DNA of 64,000 nt from Euwallacea fornicatus (lineage: Eukaryota; Arthropoda; Insecta; Coleoptera; Curculionidae), in assembly GCF_040115645.1 (NCBI RefSeq), contig NC_089560.1:2046001-2110000 (forward strand), in the 5' to 3' direction. Below are positions 50,629-63,144 of the stretch, piece after piece. The notes under the pieces were generated by a model, which worked only from the letters and a program-made list of their open reading frames with translations, did no database searches and was not told the origin of the DNA. Positions within the stretch are counted from its first letter, which is position 1. Each line of letters opens with the position of its first letter. A program made the translations under genes and the position numbers.

Positions 50629-53600
50629 TGAGTTTTTAGGTATACTATCTCCTAAGAAGTAAAATAATTAACCTTCAGCAGATTTGGCATAGTAAAGTTT
50701 TCTCTGACAGAGATTTTTAGCAACATGGATTGAAATGCATAGAAACCATAATTTTGCCGTAACTAGAAGTTCTTTGTTAAATTCTCTTAATGCAGCTGTA
50801 GTTCAAGGATGGCAGGTATTCACCCCTAATCTTTTGGTAGGAGGCTCGACTTGAAGCTAAAAAATGGCATGATCTGAGTCATAAAAACAGTCCGTGGAAT
50901 GACAAGTATTTTCCAACTAATAGTGCATAATTCTTTGTAATAAAACTCCATCTATGTCGGCTATATCCTCGTAGAATTATCGAGATCATTGCTAACCAAG
51001 CGTTATTTACATTTTAATGTACTTTTTAAAAGTTGTCTCACAATTATCAATCTGTCCCTCATACACTTTAAGCTGTATCATGTTACAAATGGCGAAGTTA
51101 AGGTAGGTCAAAGACAGTCCTCCTCGATGGGAAAGATGACAGTTTTGTCTCTAATGTTCATTATTCACATATCACGACGAGACAGATAAATAACGTTTAA
51201 TTTGGTCCCATTTGCATAATCCTATTATTGATTAAGATTATGTTTAATGCAAAGATTCGTCTATTGTTACGCAAAACTATATGAATTGATTTCCTAAATA
51301 TTCAGACAAGAGATTTTGATTTACAGTTTGTTACAGGGTGGCGACTAAGAGTGTTTAGAAGCTCTGAGGTGCTCTTAATCTCTTCATTCATGCTCCTAGT
51401 AGAACTGTAATTATCCCCCCCTCACCGGAAGGAGTGTTAGAGGGAGGTTTCAGATTTGGCTCGAGCAAACCTGTTTAAAGAATTTTCGATTCGACAAATT
51501 GGACACCCTGTACTGCATATAAAACACAAGCCTTATGGCATCATGAGATGACGCCACAAGTGGAATAATAATGTGCAAAGTTTGTAAAATATGTAGGTAA
51601 AAGAGATAAGACATGTTTTTATTGTCACTGCCTGGATTTATATAGGAAGTTTTATTGGCCATTAATAAGGATTTGCGATGAATCACAATAGATTTGGGCA
51701 ATTTATTTTTATTTGTTTTATTAACATATCAATTTTTTTATAGGTTTAGGTGAATCACCAGGTCATCGAAGCAGTAGATTTATTTTACTGTGCAAACGTT
51801 GCAGGGTCAAATCAAATTTATGTTGCCTCTGGCTTATTTTATCTAACACTTCATCTGTTTGTTAATATGTAATTTAAGTATGAGGGCTACTTTCCACAAA
51901 TTTACAACGAACTGCTTTATTAGGAAGTTCTTCAATATTAGATGTATGGAAGAATGTATTTACGGAAGACGGGTTGTGAGGCCATTAATTCATTTAAAAT
52001 TTAGAAGCAGTTTATTCACTAGTTCTGCAACCGTGCCTTTTATGCTCGACATTGTTACCCCGAGAATGTATTAGATTCCTAATAGCACTCCATAGATGTG
52101 GGTTGACAATCCAATAATATTTAGTGCCAGAAGTGAGATGAAACTTCCATTTCATTAAAGCTCCATACTCACTGGAAATCACCATATCATTGTTGCGAGA
52201 AAAATTGGCTTCAAAATATACCATCCGTAATATTGTACATTTTAGAGCGAAGCACAAGACTCTCCTAAGCACCGACCGAAAGCTCATGGAATTAGATTTT
52301 GTGCAAGTCCAAGAGGTAAGGTTGTCTGCTCATCACCTACCAAAAGCTATCCGAGGTCCTCGACATCAGGTGGTCGTGGTTCCTGCACCGCGGTAGCCAG
52401 CGAGTCTTCAATTAATTGTCCTTGGTGATCAAGTCTGGTCGATCTGCAGGATATATAATCAGATGCCAAAATCCTCGGTCCGAGTTTATCTGTGTTGGTC
52501 AGACAGATTGGCGTCAATACACTCTTGTGTTTCTTTTTAGCCGGTTTATTCATTAAAGATCGTTCCGCAAACGAGATTATATTGCACTTGAAGGTGATTC
52601 TTTATCGGATGCCGAAAGTGATTAATTCTTCCTCTGAACGACTGTTGCTGCATTCGGATTTTTGTCGCTTTCGGTCGTTTTTTTCCTGCTGACATTGAGT
52701 GAGTTTTTGGTTTTATTTTTACACGTTTATTGTCCTCAAAGTAGGTTGACTAGTGTACGGTACAATAAATCCGAAATTATGGTACCAGCATCTAACATAT
52801 TTCATGACTGATAATTGTGTTGGTGACACATTTTTTCTCGTGGATGACACTCCATCACCAAATCTCAAAGGAATCGTTTATTAGATATTCATAGGTCTAC
52901 CCACGTAGCGCTAATAAAAATAATATAAAATATAAGAAATATGTAATTATGTACACTTAGTTGTACAGGTGGAATTTTTTTCTTGAAATCTTGCACGGGA
53001 CATAAAATTTTAAAAAATCAGACAGCCATAAACCGAGCAAATGGCGGCATTCTAATGACAAAATTATTTAAATCAATTTCAGGCAATTAACAGATTTTCA
53101 ACATTATTTATAATCGACGATCTGTGAAGTAGTAGAGAATTGCTTTGTATAATATTCAAATCAAATCATGAAAAATACTAATTTAGGAACAAACTTATTT
53201 AATATACACTCTAAGGAAAAAGTCACGGACCTCTGCCATAGCCCAAGAATCCTCCAATGTTAAAGATCACAGAGTGGCTGTAATACTGAGGAAATGAGTA
53301 AAAATGCATTTCTGCTATTCGCTTACGTAATTCAATTGTTAAGAAAATGGAGGGCGCTTTTATGCAAATAAGTGTACGCACTTGAAGTTGGTATTTAAAT
53401 AAATTTTAACCTTCTATGAAGCTTCTATGCAAGAAGAAAGGTTAAATTTTTACATGTAGGTTAGTTTAATAAATTAAATAACTCTCTTCAGTAACGATGT
53501 GCAAAATCAAGGCAGCGGCATTATAGGAACTGACGCACTGCAAACTAATGGTTTTATCCTTGCTGTGGTGAATATGGATCCTTCCTGCACCGGGTCGACC

Positions 53601-54036
53601 TCAGACCGAACTCTTAACAAATTAATGTTTCAATCTTCCCTGTAAAATTCATATGAAATTTTTATTAACATATTATAAATATGTATATAAATATAAATTA
53701 TGGTTTTGTTCGTTAAGATTTTGACTGCTGTGGCAAATATTGAACACAATAGCAAATTTTCATAAATCTGCAATCAAATAAATTTTATCAAAAAAAAAAA
53801 AAAAACATATTTAAATTTCGATGCAGTTGCTGACTCTTCCGAACGTAATAGAAACCTCCCTTTAAGGCGCAATAAGTAGCATGCCTAAGGGACAGAATAG
53901 AAAACTAAGAAGAAAAAATCAAATCATCCAACAAAATCAATCACAAAAAACGTATAATAAATATCTTATCTCGCAGTACTATCAGCAAATGGCGTAAATC
54001 ATATATTATATACACATTATCTTACGAATTTTTTTA
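50629..54036. other. No gene recognised
   Basis: TACAGGGTGGCGAC (about 51337) and GACACCCTGTACTG (about 51504) are isolated tip-like motifs without matching arms. Frames at 51859-52692 on both strands have no family features. Confidence 0.4.
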
Positions 54037-54927
54037 TACAGGATTACTCAAGTTATATGACGCGGAATATTCGGGCCAAAATATGTCGTTTTCAAAAAGT
54101 TTCACTTTAGGGCAATCTGAGGGATTATTATGGTTACTTTTTAAAATTATTTTCATATTATACGGTTACAAAAGCCCTTAAAGTATTGAAACTATGTTTT
54201 TTAACATACCCCCCTGTATATTATTACATTTTTGGATTCTCCGATCAAAATAGGTCTGTGTTTTAAAAAAGTTTAGAATACCTAAACCATGAGTTTTTTT
54301 AAATAATTTGAATTATATCAAATTTTAACGTTATTTTAATGTTTTAAAGATGTAAGAAGTGTTTAAGTTATGTAAGCGTAATTTATAGCAAAGTGTAACA
54401 ATAGAGTATATACCATCTTGGGCAGGGAGTCCAAACATTAATGTCAATCAAATAAGGAATTTAACACAACTTGATTAGTTTAAACACAACGGCATATTTT
54501 TTAACTTACCAGAAAATGTAATTTTTAGTTTTCTACCGAATGCTTATTATGTTGCTTTTGTGTTATGTTATATAAATTATACGCTTTTAAATGCTTTTTA
54601 AGTATTTAAAACATTAAAATTACGTTAATTTTGGATAAAATTCAAATTATTTTAAATACCTTCAGTTTTAGTTATTCAAAACGCTATTAAAACAGACACT
54701 TACATATGTTGATCGAAGAATCCAGAAATGGAATAATATACAGGGGGTTGCATTAAAAAAACAAAACTTTAACACTTTTAGTGCTATTGGGACACCTTAT
54801 ATAATATAAAAATAATTTTAAAAAGTAACCATAATAGTCCCCCCATATAAGCTAAAAGTAACATTTTTTGAAAAACTTGCATTATGGCCACAATATTTCG
54901 TGCCAAGTAAGGGTGAATAACCCTGTA
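54037..54927. mobile_element. Foldback element E (~890 bases, arms ~195 bases)
   Basis: Outer tips TACAGGATTACTC and, inverted, TACAGGGTTATTC. The arms share CTATTATGGTTACTTTTTAA followed by AATTATTTT, and end inward at CCCCCTGTATATT on both sides. A second tip-like motif thus lies at the inner end of each arm, suggesting a nested or composite origin. Confidence 0.92.
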
Positions 54928-55436
54928 TAATTTATGTAATTTTCACGGGAATGATGACGGTTATCTCAGATTTGTTTAGCCTTTTCTAAAAATTTTCTAA
55001 AGCATATTTAGGAGCGTTGTTTATTTTTTTTAATTATCGCAGTATTTTTTGAAGGGCATAGCATCTGCCATTGGCTTACCAGTCGCCTGAAAGGATTTTC
55101 GTTTTTTAACAATTTTGAAACCATATTCAAACAGAACGTTTCAGAACTCTGTGCAAATATTTCAGAAGGTAGCAGCTGAGGTGATTTCACGTGGAAAACT
55201 TTATATGAACATGCGCCCCCAAAGGATTCACTACTGACATACACGGTGCCAAAATTCCTAATGTGCTTTTCTATGTGTTTATGTAGAATGTAAGTAGAGC
55301 ACGAAGTCAACCTTAAATATATTGATACAAAAATATTATAGAAAGATGCAACATGATTTTTCACCGTTTTCCTTTTAGAACAGGAAGCATTTGATCATCC
55401 AGAACCGATCTCTTTGTGATACCATACTTCTTCAGA
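54928..55436. other. Upstream region of CAP gene 1
   Basis: A 118-codon minus-strand frame (55364-55008) overlaps this region without recognisable features. I could not identify a core promoter. Confidence 0.4.
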
Positions 55437-57616
55437 ATGTTGTCTTGCCTATCATGCCTATTGCTCTCATTTCTCGGTTTTGCATGCGTCTCCAGAACAT
55501 CAGCTTGCCAACGGCAAATCCTCAGTAAGACTTTATCATATTTAACTCCCCCTTGTAGTAACTTTCTATGCACAATTCCTTCAGGAGCAAATGGAGTGAC
55601 ATCTCAAGAGAAGCAAATGATCATAGACTACCACAATAAAATAAGACAGAGTGTCGCATTGGGTCAGATCTGGGGTCAGCCACCGGCCTCCAATATGATG
55701 GAAATGGTAAGGCCCTTTTCGCTTTAAACGAATCTTATTTGTATGTGTACATATATTTCTGACATGCTTTCCTCTGCCTGGAACAGTTTTTTGCTACGAA
55801 TGAGAGAAAATTCCGAAAATAAAATGGACAGGAAATATAATTTAATAACGTTTCCTTTTACATGGACCTTTTTTGCAGAAATGGGACGACGAGTTAGCAA
55901 GTCGTGCCCAATGGTGGGCGGCTTCTTGTCATTCTGAAAAACACGACGAGGGTCGGCATAATTGTAAGTTTTATTCCTATATGGTCAGTCTAGCAATAAT
56001 CGCACGAAATTCGTAAGTTTTTTTTTTAATTTATTAAGGAGGTACGAATGCTACTAGAGTTCTGGTAATTAATCATTACAGTCTCAATTATTGCAGGGTG
56101 AATTGCTTAATCAGTCAGATGTATTAACAATCTTGGTAATATATTGAAACTTATTTTATGCTGGCACAAGAAAGATCAAATGATGCTTCCAACTTAGAAA
56201 ATGCTTAATTCAAACTGTATTAATCAATAATAAAAAAATTATCAAAAGAAAAACATTTTTGCAGGCTTTTCGATGGCATAAACCCTGATTGGATGACCTG
56301 TCCGCAAATAACTCTGCCTGGCTAACCACTCCTTTTTCGGTTGAATTGAATTTATATTAAATAGTCGGACATGGAGGGAAAAAAGAGTCTTTTAATTTCC
56401 AGCCAGGTTTCCGGTCGGCCAAAATATCGCCACGACGTGGACAACGAAGCCCCCGTCCACTTACGAAGATATTGATTCAGATTTTCCGAACGCCATTCGC
56501 AAATGGTTCGACGAATACAAACTATTTAATTTCGGAGGAATCGGACGAGGCAGAACTGGACATTATACCCAGGTGAGTTTTCTAAATCACCCTTGCCTTC
56601 TTTAGGGACAGCAGGATCAGATAAGAAAAGGGCGAAGCGCAAGGGAAGCTTCAATTATTTAAAGTTAAAGGTAAAAAAAGCCTAGGGACGTTCTTTTTTT
56701 TCCATTTTGGATAGCTCAAAAGAAGAAAATCATGTATGAAAATAATTAAGATGTATAGTTTTTTCTCCTCCTTTTTGCTCGTTTCGGAGAATACCGCGCG
56801 TTACATTAAACCCCGCCTTTCATAATTGGTTCCAGAAATACCAATACGTTTAATTGCAAACCGTGAATTGAGGGTAATTTGCCCGAAAGGGTCTCTGAAG
56901 GGTGCAGAAAATATTATGACAAACTAAAAAATGGAAGAGGTCGGATGGTGACAATTTATGGATTTAATAAGAAGTTCTAGAAAATGGACCCCCATAGCCG
57001 GATAAATTTAAGTCCCTACCCTGCTGAAATTGAAAGTGAAGTAACTTACAGTCAGTTGCAGCAAAATGCCCCTGTTAGGGTCGGTTCTTCCAATACCCTG
57101 CGAAAACTGCTGCCGGCAAAATTTAAAGTAATTTTTAATTAAAAATTTAATTTTACAGTCAAATTTAAACTTACAGTCAAGGGAAACATCAGTCGAAATT
57201 TCGTTGTTAATTGCAAATCTTCTCTTTCAGATGTTATGGGCTGAAACCAACCTTATCGGCTGCGGATTTGCTTTCTATTATGATTCCTCTAAAGGTTACA
57301 CCAAAAATTACGTCTGCAATTATGGTCCTGGGTAAGTGGAATGACTTCAATCGTGAAAGGTGCACATTCCAGTTGCCCTTGAGGCCAAACAAAATTGGTG
57401 CACCTCAGCCTTATTAAAACTCTTTTGTGTTAACCGCAAATTAATTTCCATGGTCTAGACCAGCACTATTCGTTCCTTTGTCCAGCTGTAATGGATTCTC
57501 TATTTCAATTACAGTGGTAACGTTTTGGGTCGGACGCCCTATGAAAAGGGACACCCCAGATGCAATCAATACGGCCTTCAGGAATCCAGCCACTATTCCG
57601 GCTTATGCTGTGAGTA

Positions 57617-57620
<4 letters not shown>
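55437..57620 (+). CDS. Secreted CAP-domain protein (antigen 5 / venom-allergen-like), complete, 6 exons
   Basis: This is a predicted extracellular CAP/SCP-fold protein; the role of most insect members is unknown, and being venom-allergen-like does not imply venom. Join 55437-55524, 55585-55706, 55879-55963, 56403-56572, 57231-57331, 57515-57620: 672 bases, 223 residues plus stop. The start ATG opens a hydrophobic signal peptide, MLSCLSCLLLSFLGFACV. HNKIRQ carries the first CAP His. KWDDELASRAQWWA begins the core helix. GQNIA, GHYTQMLWAET (CAP1 signature) and YVCNYGPGGN (CAP2 signature) follow, and the protein ends ...GLCCEY. All introns are GT-AG and phases agree throughout. The 60-base first intron is itself open in frame, so an unspliced 243-residue form is possible. 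The minus-strand CAP gene has an intron at the same place and phase, which favours splicing. The last stop lies in a donor-like GTGAGT, so the C-terminus is the least certain part. Confidence 0.9.

Positions 57621-57653
<33 letters not shown>
57619..57653 (+). repeat. A(35) homopolymer run
   Basis: Thirty-five consecutive A begin within the TAA stop of CAP gene 1. Such runs are prone to slippage and assembly error. Placement right at the gene's 3' end also recalls a retroposed tail, but the gene has introns, so it is not a processed copy. Confidence 0.85.
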
Positions 57654-57655
<2 letters not shown>

Positions 57656-58568
57656 CTGGTTACTGAAATGAAATGTTCTGTTTAGTGAAACCCTCGACAA
57701 CAGCATACTATTTTGGAATTTCCAATTTCATTCTGAACAGGATTTCTCAACTGGATACGCCCAAAGAATATTAATCTTCAATATTAGTGGTGAAAATGAC
57801 GTGTACCTAAAATGAATTTAATATGTTGTGATTAAATTGAGGAGTTAATATATTCAGTCGTGAATTAGTGAGCAAGTCCGGAACAGGAGGAAAATAGGGA
57901 ATTTAAATTAGAATAATGCCTGGCTCGGTATATTAACACAGAGTGGATGAAAGAATTGCGCGGTTAAAATGCGTTTGTTGGCTTAGGTTATACCGTTTTA
58001 TGTTTGCAGAGAATGAATTAAAGCTTTAATGAGATACATTTGCGGAATTGGTTAACTTGTTTTGTTCATTATACTTGATAGGCTAAGTTATTAAATAGTA
58101 TAACTATGACAATGATGATTATGACCATGTATTCGTAGGATGCACATTTGTACATAAACTGAAGTATTATAGGCTTAAGTTGTTCTTATAGTTCTAGTGC
58201 AATTAACAAATATATAGTTTTATACTTATCTCGAGTGTTTTACCGATATCCTTAGGTGTTCCAGTGTTCCTTACAATCTTTAAACTCCAACGTTTGCTTT
58301 AACGTGGATCGATGTTCCTTGAATTTAGTAAACAAATACAACTCTTTGACTTTGACACCGATTTTAATCTCGAAGCTTGGAAGTGGAAATCCGTGTTAAC
58401 ACAGGAGAGAAATACTGCAAGGATAAAAAGACAATAAATTGGTAAAATCGATCACTTCGGGTAAAGGGATGTTATCCACTTTCGTAAATTAATAAACATC
58501 GTTCGCATCCTTCATTATTGAAAATCTAAAGTAAGACTCCAGAGGAACGTGGGTATTTCTGAGAAATA
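57654..58568. other. CAP gene 1 downstream region, no gene recognised
   Basis: Probably 3' UTR followed by intergenic sequence. An AATAAA occurs near 58433, far from the stop. Confidence 0.4.
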
Positions 58569-59481
58569 TACAGGATGTTGGGGTATTTTGTAGCAACCGC
58601 GTATTCTGCGCATAAAAATAATATTAGTTTGCTATATCAACTATATTCGAGGCATGCTTCGTCAAGTAAATACAGGGCGTTGAAGTTTAATATATTTTTT
58701 AAGTATCAATAATAAATAAACATTAACATGTTTATATTATTTTCTTTGCGGCGACCTTCTCATTTATGTATAGATCTTAATGGCGATCATATTTGATATC
58801 GATTTTAATTATTTTGTTATCGAATAAATTATCGCCGTTTAATTTATTCTGCAAGTCAAATTGCTGTTGTCCTCTTATACTCTGTTATTTTTTCGTTTTT
58901 CTTCTGATAAAAATCCACTGTATTCTTAGATCGTCAATAAGTCGACCCTTGCTCCGGTTTACACCGCAGTAGTGTGTCAGAAAATGCAATGGCAGTGGAG
59001 TGTCAGAAATGTCAGAAAACAATAAAACCTAATCGATGAGGAAAGTAGGGTGATTTCGGTCATCATTTTGCAAATAACTGAAAAGTGGTGACGGATACTC
59101 AAATGGTCAACACTCGTCGAAGTTGCTACATTGAGCAGGTAATTTATTTTCTAAAATTAAATACTATCGGAGCTCCACAAAAAGATTTGGGTGATAAAAT
59201 TGATCATAACCCCAAAAGTATCGTCCTGTACATTCTCACGATCATCTAGTATTCTCTAATTATATAGATGCTAAAGAGTAACTTATGCTCAAAATTTGAG
59301 CTAAATATCTGAAACATTTCGGGAGCTATAAAAGATAAATTAAAAAAATATAAAACGTCAACAACTTGCACTAACTTAATAAAGCATTTCTTGAATGTAG
59401 TTTATACAACAAAATAATATTATTTTTATGCGTGGAATACGCGGTTAAAATATTGCTACAAAAGCCCGGATGCTCTGTGTA
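58569..59481. mobile_element. Foldback element F (~910 bases, arms ~135 bases)
   Basis: Tips TACAGGATGTTGGGGTATTT and, inverted, TACACAGAGCATCCGGGCTT, followed on both sides by TTGTAGCAA, CCGCGTATTC and GCATAAAAATAATATTA. An internal TACAGGGCGTTGAAG occurs at about 58672. Confidence 0.9.
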
Positions 59482-59611
59482 TGTGGAGGCTCTATTTGAG
59501 GGCCCTTGGCAGAGAGGTGACAAAATTTGAAACTTTCTCATTTTTCAAATCTTATAATAAAATCAAGACTTGATTCTTTTAAAAAAAGTATTATGTTATT
59601 TTTAAAATACA

Positions 59612-60070
59612 AGACTGCATTCGCTGTCATGCACAACCAGTATTAGTGAGTGCAAGCAAAAAGCAATTAGGCTATTGATGAGTGCGAGGAAGACGGACTA
59701 CCGTTTCCCCTTCCATCGTCGACGATCGATGAGCGTCGTTGACTCGCAAGTAGTACTCCTTAATCCAAGGGTGGGTGTAGTTTTACGTGATTTTGGAGAA
59801 CATAAATTCCATGGTGAATTTGAATGCAGCCTCACCTTTACAAACGCCACTGTATAAATTGTATTTTTAGAGCGTTTCAATTGACAAAAGCGATTTTAGT
59901 AACATAATCTGTCATCAGATTATAACGTACTGCTTGCGAGTAAATTACGCTCACCGATCGTTGATAGTGACAGGGAAAACGGTACGCTATCTCTCTCGCA
60001 CTGCTGAATCGCTTAATTGCCTCTTGCTCCCACTTATTAAAACTTCATGTGCATCGCAGTGACAAAAGTA
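59612..60070. mobile_element. Foldback element O (~460 bases, arms ~140 bases)
   Basis: The arms share GCAATTA, GATTC/TGATG, AGTGCGAG, TACCGTTTTCCC-like, CGATCG.TGAGCGT and GACTCGCAAG blocks in inverted order. The tips differ from the TACAGGGTGT class. The two 60-codon frames at 59675-59880 come from the arm and centre. Confidence 0.88.
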
Positions 60071-60748
60071 CTTTATAATAGACATAGTTATGCTTAACAA
60101 TTATCTTCAAAGCCATGTTATATCTCTCATATGACTCACTTCTTCAATATATTAGTGGTTTTAGATCATCTAAAGACAAAGAGACAAGAACATAGGCCGG
60201 AAAATCTAAAACCGAAGAATTTCCAAATTTTTTATATACATTTTTTTCTTATTTTTTTTGACAAGTTAGGTACATTCTGCATAATAACTAGCTCCACAAT
60301 TTAATTTTAATAATTTTAAAACGCATTGTGCCATGAATATCGGATGTAATAAGAGTGATAGTTGTTAAAAGATTTCCAGCTCCGGAACTGTTAAAATATG
60401 AGCGTCTGGAGCGCCTCCTTTTGCAGGGATACAAAACCTCAATCTGGAAATTCATCTGGATTGATTCCTATTTACAGGAATCCCAATTAATGTGAAACTG
60501 GTGTCATCTGATTTAATGACTTTTAAGTACAGTTGTCTGTATTCAAAATGAGATTTTTGTCGGGAAAATAGAAAACTCTGATTATTTTCAATAAACCATG
60601 GTTATTTTATTGCTTTTTTATATAGTGAAAATGCGTAACAAAAATTATTTAACATTCTTCTTTAACAGACATTGGAAATTTGAGAAATACTTTGTTTTGT
60701 CGTACATAGAAGTCTGTCCCACTAACCTGAACTAACTTGTCATATGCA

Positions 60749-61141
60749 TATAGAGTGACCCATTTAAACAAGTCCACCTGAAATATCTTGAAAGGAATTT
60801 TTATTCTTTGGAAAACCCCGAGATACGTCAATTTTACTTTTAAGGGTGACATTTTTATATCATAAATTCATAGATGTAGAGTCATCCCTTTAAACAGGGT
60901 GACAACTTCTTCAAGGATCCTAAAGGGCACGGGGGGTCAAATGAGATATAGAACCAAAGGTATTTCAATTATCTTTATAAGTATGCTAAAATTGTTTTGG
61001 TCCGCCTTTAAATTGTGTAATAAAACCGTCTTAAAATATCATCGTCTTTAAATGCAAAATTGACGTTTCCCGGAGTTTTCCGAAGAAAAAAATTCCATAC
61101 AAGATATTTCAGGTGGACTGTTTTAAAAAGCCCACCCTGTA
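60749..61141. mobile_element. Foldback element G (~390 bases, arms ~100 bases)
   Basis: Left TATAGAGTGACCCATTTAAA and inverted right TACAGGGTGGGCTTTTTAAA, then GTCCACCTGAAATATCTTG, GGAATTTTT, GGAAAAC and CGTCAATTTT on both sides. Confidence 0.93.
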
Positions 61142-61671
61142 GATTTAGATCAATTCATCGCTATTTTGCAAGATCTACGAACTTCAATTGTAACTCGAAG
61201 TTTTTCGACGCTTAAGAAAAATTGGGTTTTGCAGGGTTTGTTGCAGTTTTTTTTTAAATTAAACAGACAAATATACATACTTTGTCAGGGTGTAGATTAT
61301 CTTTCCAAATTTTTAAGACGCCCATATAAAGTAGGTCAATTTTGAATTTTTACCAAAATACACAGTGATTCAAATTTTTACAACGCCGCAATACAATCGT
61401 TTTTGCTATTTTCACCTGCGACAGTTGCTCACCGCAATCATATATTATTTGTAGCAAAATAATAGTAATAAACTTTCCATAATAATTTCACAGAAGTAGG
61501 TATGGATTAATAATAATAATATTAAGTAAAGCATGCAATTATTCACGAAATTTTTATTTCTGGACACGTTACACATATAATAAATATGAAAACTTATTAT
61601 ATATATATTACCTAAGTAAGTAATTTAATTACCTATTAATTATTAAACGGGTGTCAAATCCGCATGTAAAA
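61142..61671. other. 3' region of minus-strand CAP gene
   Basis: AT-rich. It holds the candidate poly(A) signal and an isolated CAGGGTGTAG at about 61288 without a partner. Confidence 0.45.
61553..61558 (-). promoter_or_regulatory. Candidate poly(A) signal for minus-strand CAP gene
   Basis: AATAAA on the minus strand lies 114 bases past the stop codon, a typical 3' UTR distance. This is sequence evidence only. Confidence 0.4.
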
Positions 61672-62943
61672 TTAGCACAGGTTTTCGCAACCTGAATCGC
61701 CAGTCTCATAAGGTAACTGCCCTCCCACATTGCCCCTAAAAGGAAAAATGTTCTTGAATTTTCAGCGAATTATGTCAACCCAGAATGAAAAATCGTCAGG
61801 CAGATACTTACGCAGGTCCATAATTGCAAACGTAAAATTTATTGTAAGGGAAATTCTCGTCAGAATTGTCATAATAAGCAAATCCGCACCCCACGTATTC
61901 CGTATTTGCCCAAACCACCTGGAAAGAATTCTTTCTACTGGGGATCATTCGTAACTATCGACTGTAATTTTAATAGGGTAATTACTAGGGTTCAAAATAA
62001 ATTTTTCCCAACAAGACTTGGCAAAATGGTTACTAACAAAACATGTTTATATTGATCTCTGGTATCTACCTTAAATTTTCCTCCGTAAGATGCGAATTAC
62101 CCTATATAATATAGAATAACGATTCATATTCAGTGCACAGAACTATTACCTGAGTATAGTGTCCAGTCTTTTCAAACCCCTCACAACATTCCTGATAGTT
62201 ATAGGAAACATATTCACTAAACCAACCTTCTATGGCAGAATTCCAGTCAGTACCATCAGAGGGGCCTGACGAGCTGGTCAAGATAAGGTTTTGACCTACC
62301 GAAAACCGGTCTGAAAAGAAGATGAATCGTGTAAATGATCTTTAATCAACACAGCTATCATGATTATACGAAATAACTGTGAGACTCATGCTGTAATCAG
62401 GGTCATTTCATATTCAAAATATATCATATCTTGCCATTTGTAATTGTCAGCTCTAAGATAAAAAGCATGAATATTTTCTAATACAATTAGTCGTTAGTAA
62501 CTAAGTACCCCTTTTTCACATAATATTGTATATATAAGATCGAATTATAGAATATAATAATAAATAAAGTTCGTTTCTATTTACCTTTTGGTAATTATTA
62601 TTCTTTTTAAGACGCAGGTCACATTATTATTCAACAAATTGTTATTCACTAATAATGGAATTCACATATTTACCGTCATGAACTGCTTTATGTTCGAAGA
62701 CACAAGTATTGGCAATCTCCTGGGCAGCTTCTGCTAGAGCTGCATCATACTTCTACAAAAGTAATAAATATTTAACATAACAGTTTACATAGTGTCGCAT
62801 CTACAGAGTAAGGAAATATCTTACAAATTTCTTCAGATTAATTCCTCGTGGTTGACCCTCCACTTGACCATTGGCTATGCGTAGTCGGACTTCGTTATGT
62901 TTGTTGACAATATAGTCGGCATCTGCTTGGGGTATACTGTTTA
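61672..62943 (-). CDS. Second CAP-domain (antigen 5-like) gene, 5 exons visible, first exon not found
   Basis: This is a predicted secreted CAP-fold protein and a paralogue of the gene at 55437-57620. Minus-strand join: 62943-62825, 62752-62674, 62310-62150, 61918-61812, 61735-61672: 530 bases, about 175 residues plus a TAA stop at 61674-61672. Landmarks are KHNEVRLRIANGQVEG (CAP His), KYDAALAEAAQEIANTC, FSVGQN, TGHYTQ followed by VVWANTEYVGCGFAYY (CAP1), YVCNYGPAGNVGGQLPYE (CAP2) and a Cys-terminated end, ENLC. The start of exon 62943 is in phase 1, so an upstream exon with the signal peptide is required. I did not recognise one in 62944-64000, and it probably lies beyond the window. All five intron positions and phases match the other CAP gene. 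Introns are 72, 363, 231 and 76 bases. Confidence 0.9.
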
Positions 62944-63144
62944 CTGTTAAAAAGACAAAAAGGTAAAATATTAAACTGTTTTCTAATTCAAAATATTCAA
63001 CGTGTCTCTAAAAGGTCTGTACAAAGTTGTTCTATAAATTTCTGAGGAAAAAATGTGACGACTTAACCCTGTTTGTCTTAGTCCAACAGTGAAAGCTTAA
63101 AAAAAACTTTTATATTACATTATATATATATATAATTCATTTTT

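Noticed and set aside
51337..51510. TACAGGGTGG and ACACCCTGTA ends 170 bases apart, considered as a further small foldback.
   Set aside because: The intervening arms do not match each other in inverse orientation.
51859..52692. Overlapping frames on both strands considered as a retroelement fragment.
   Set aside because: No reverse transcriptase, integrase, protease or gag motif could be recognised.
55008..55573. Minus-strand frames of 118 and 70 codons upstream of and across CAP gene 1.
   Set aside because: One overlaps the real CAP coding strand in antisense and the other has no recognisable domain.
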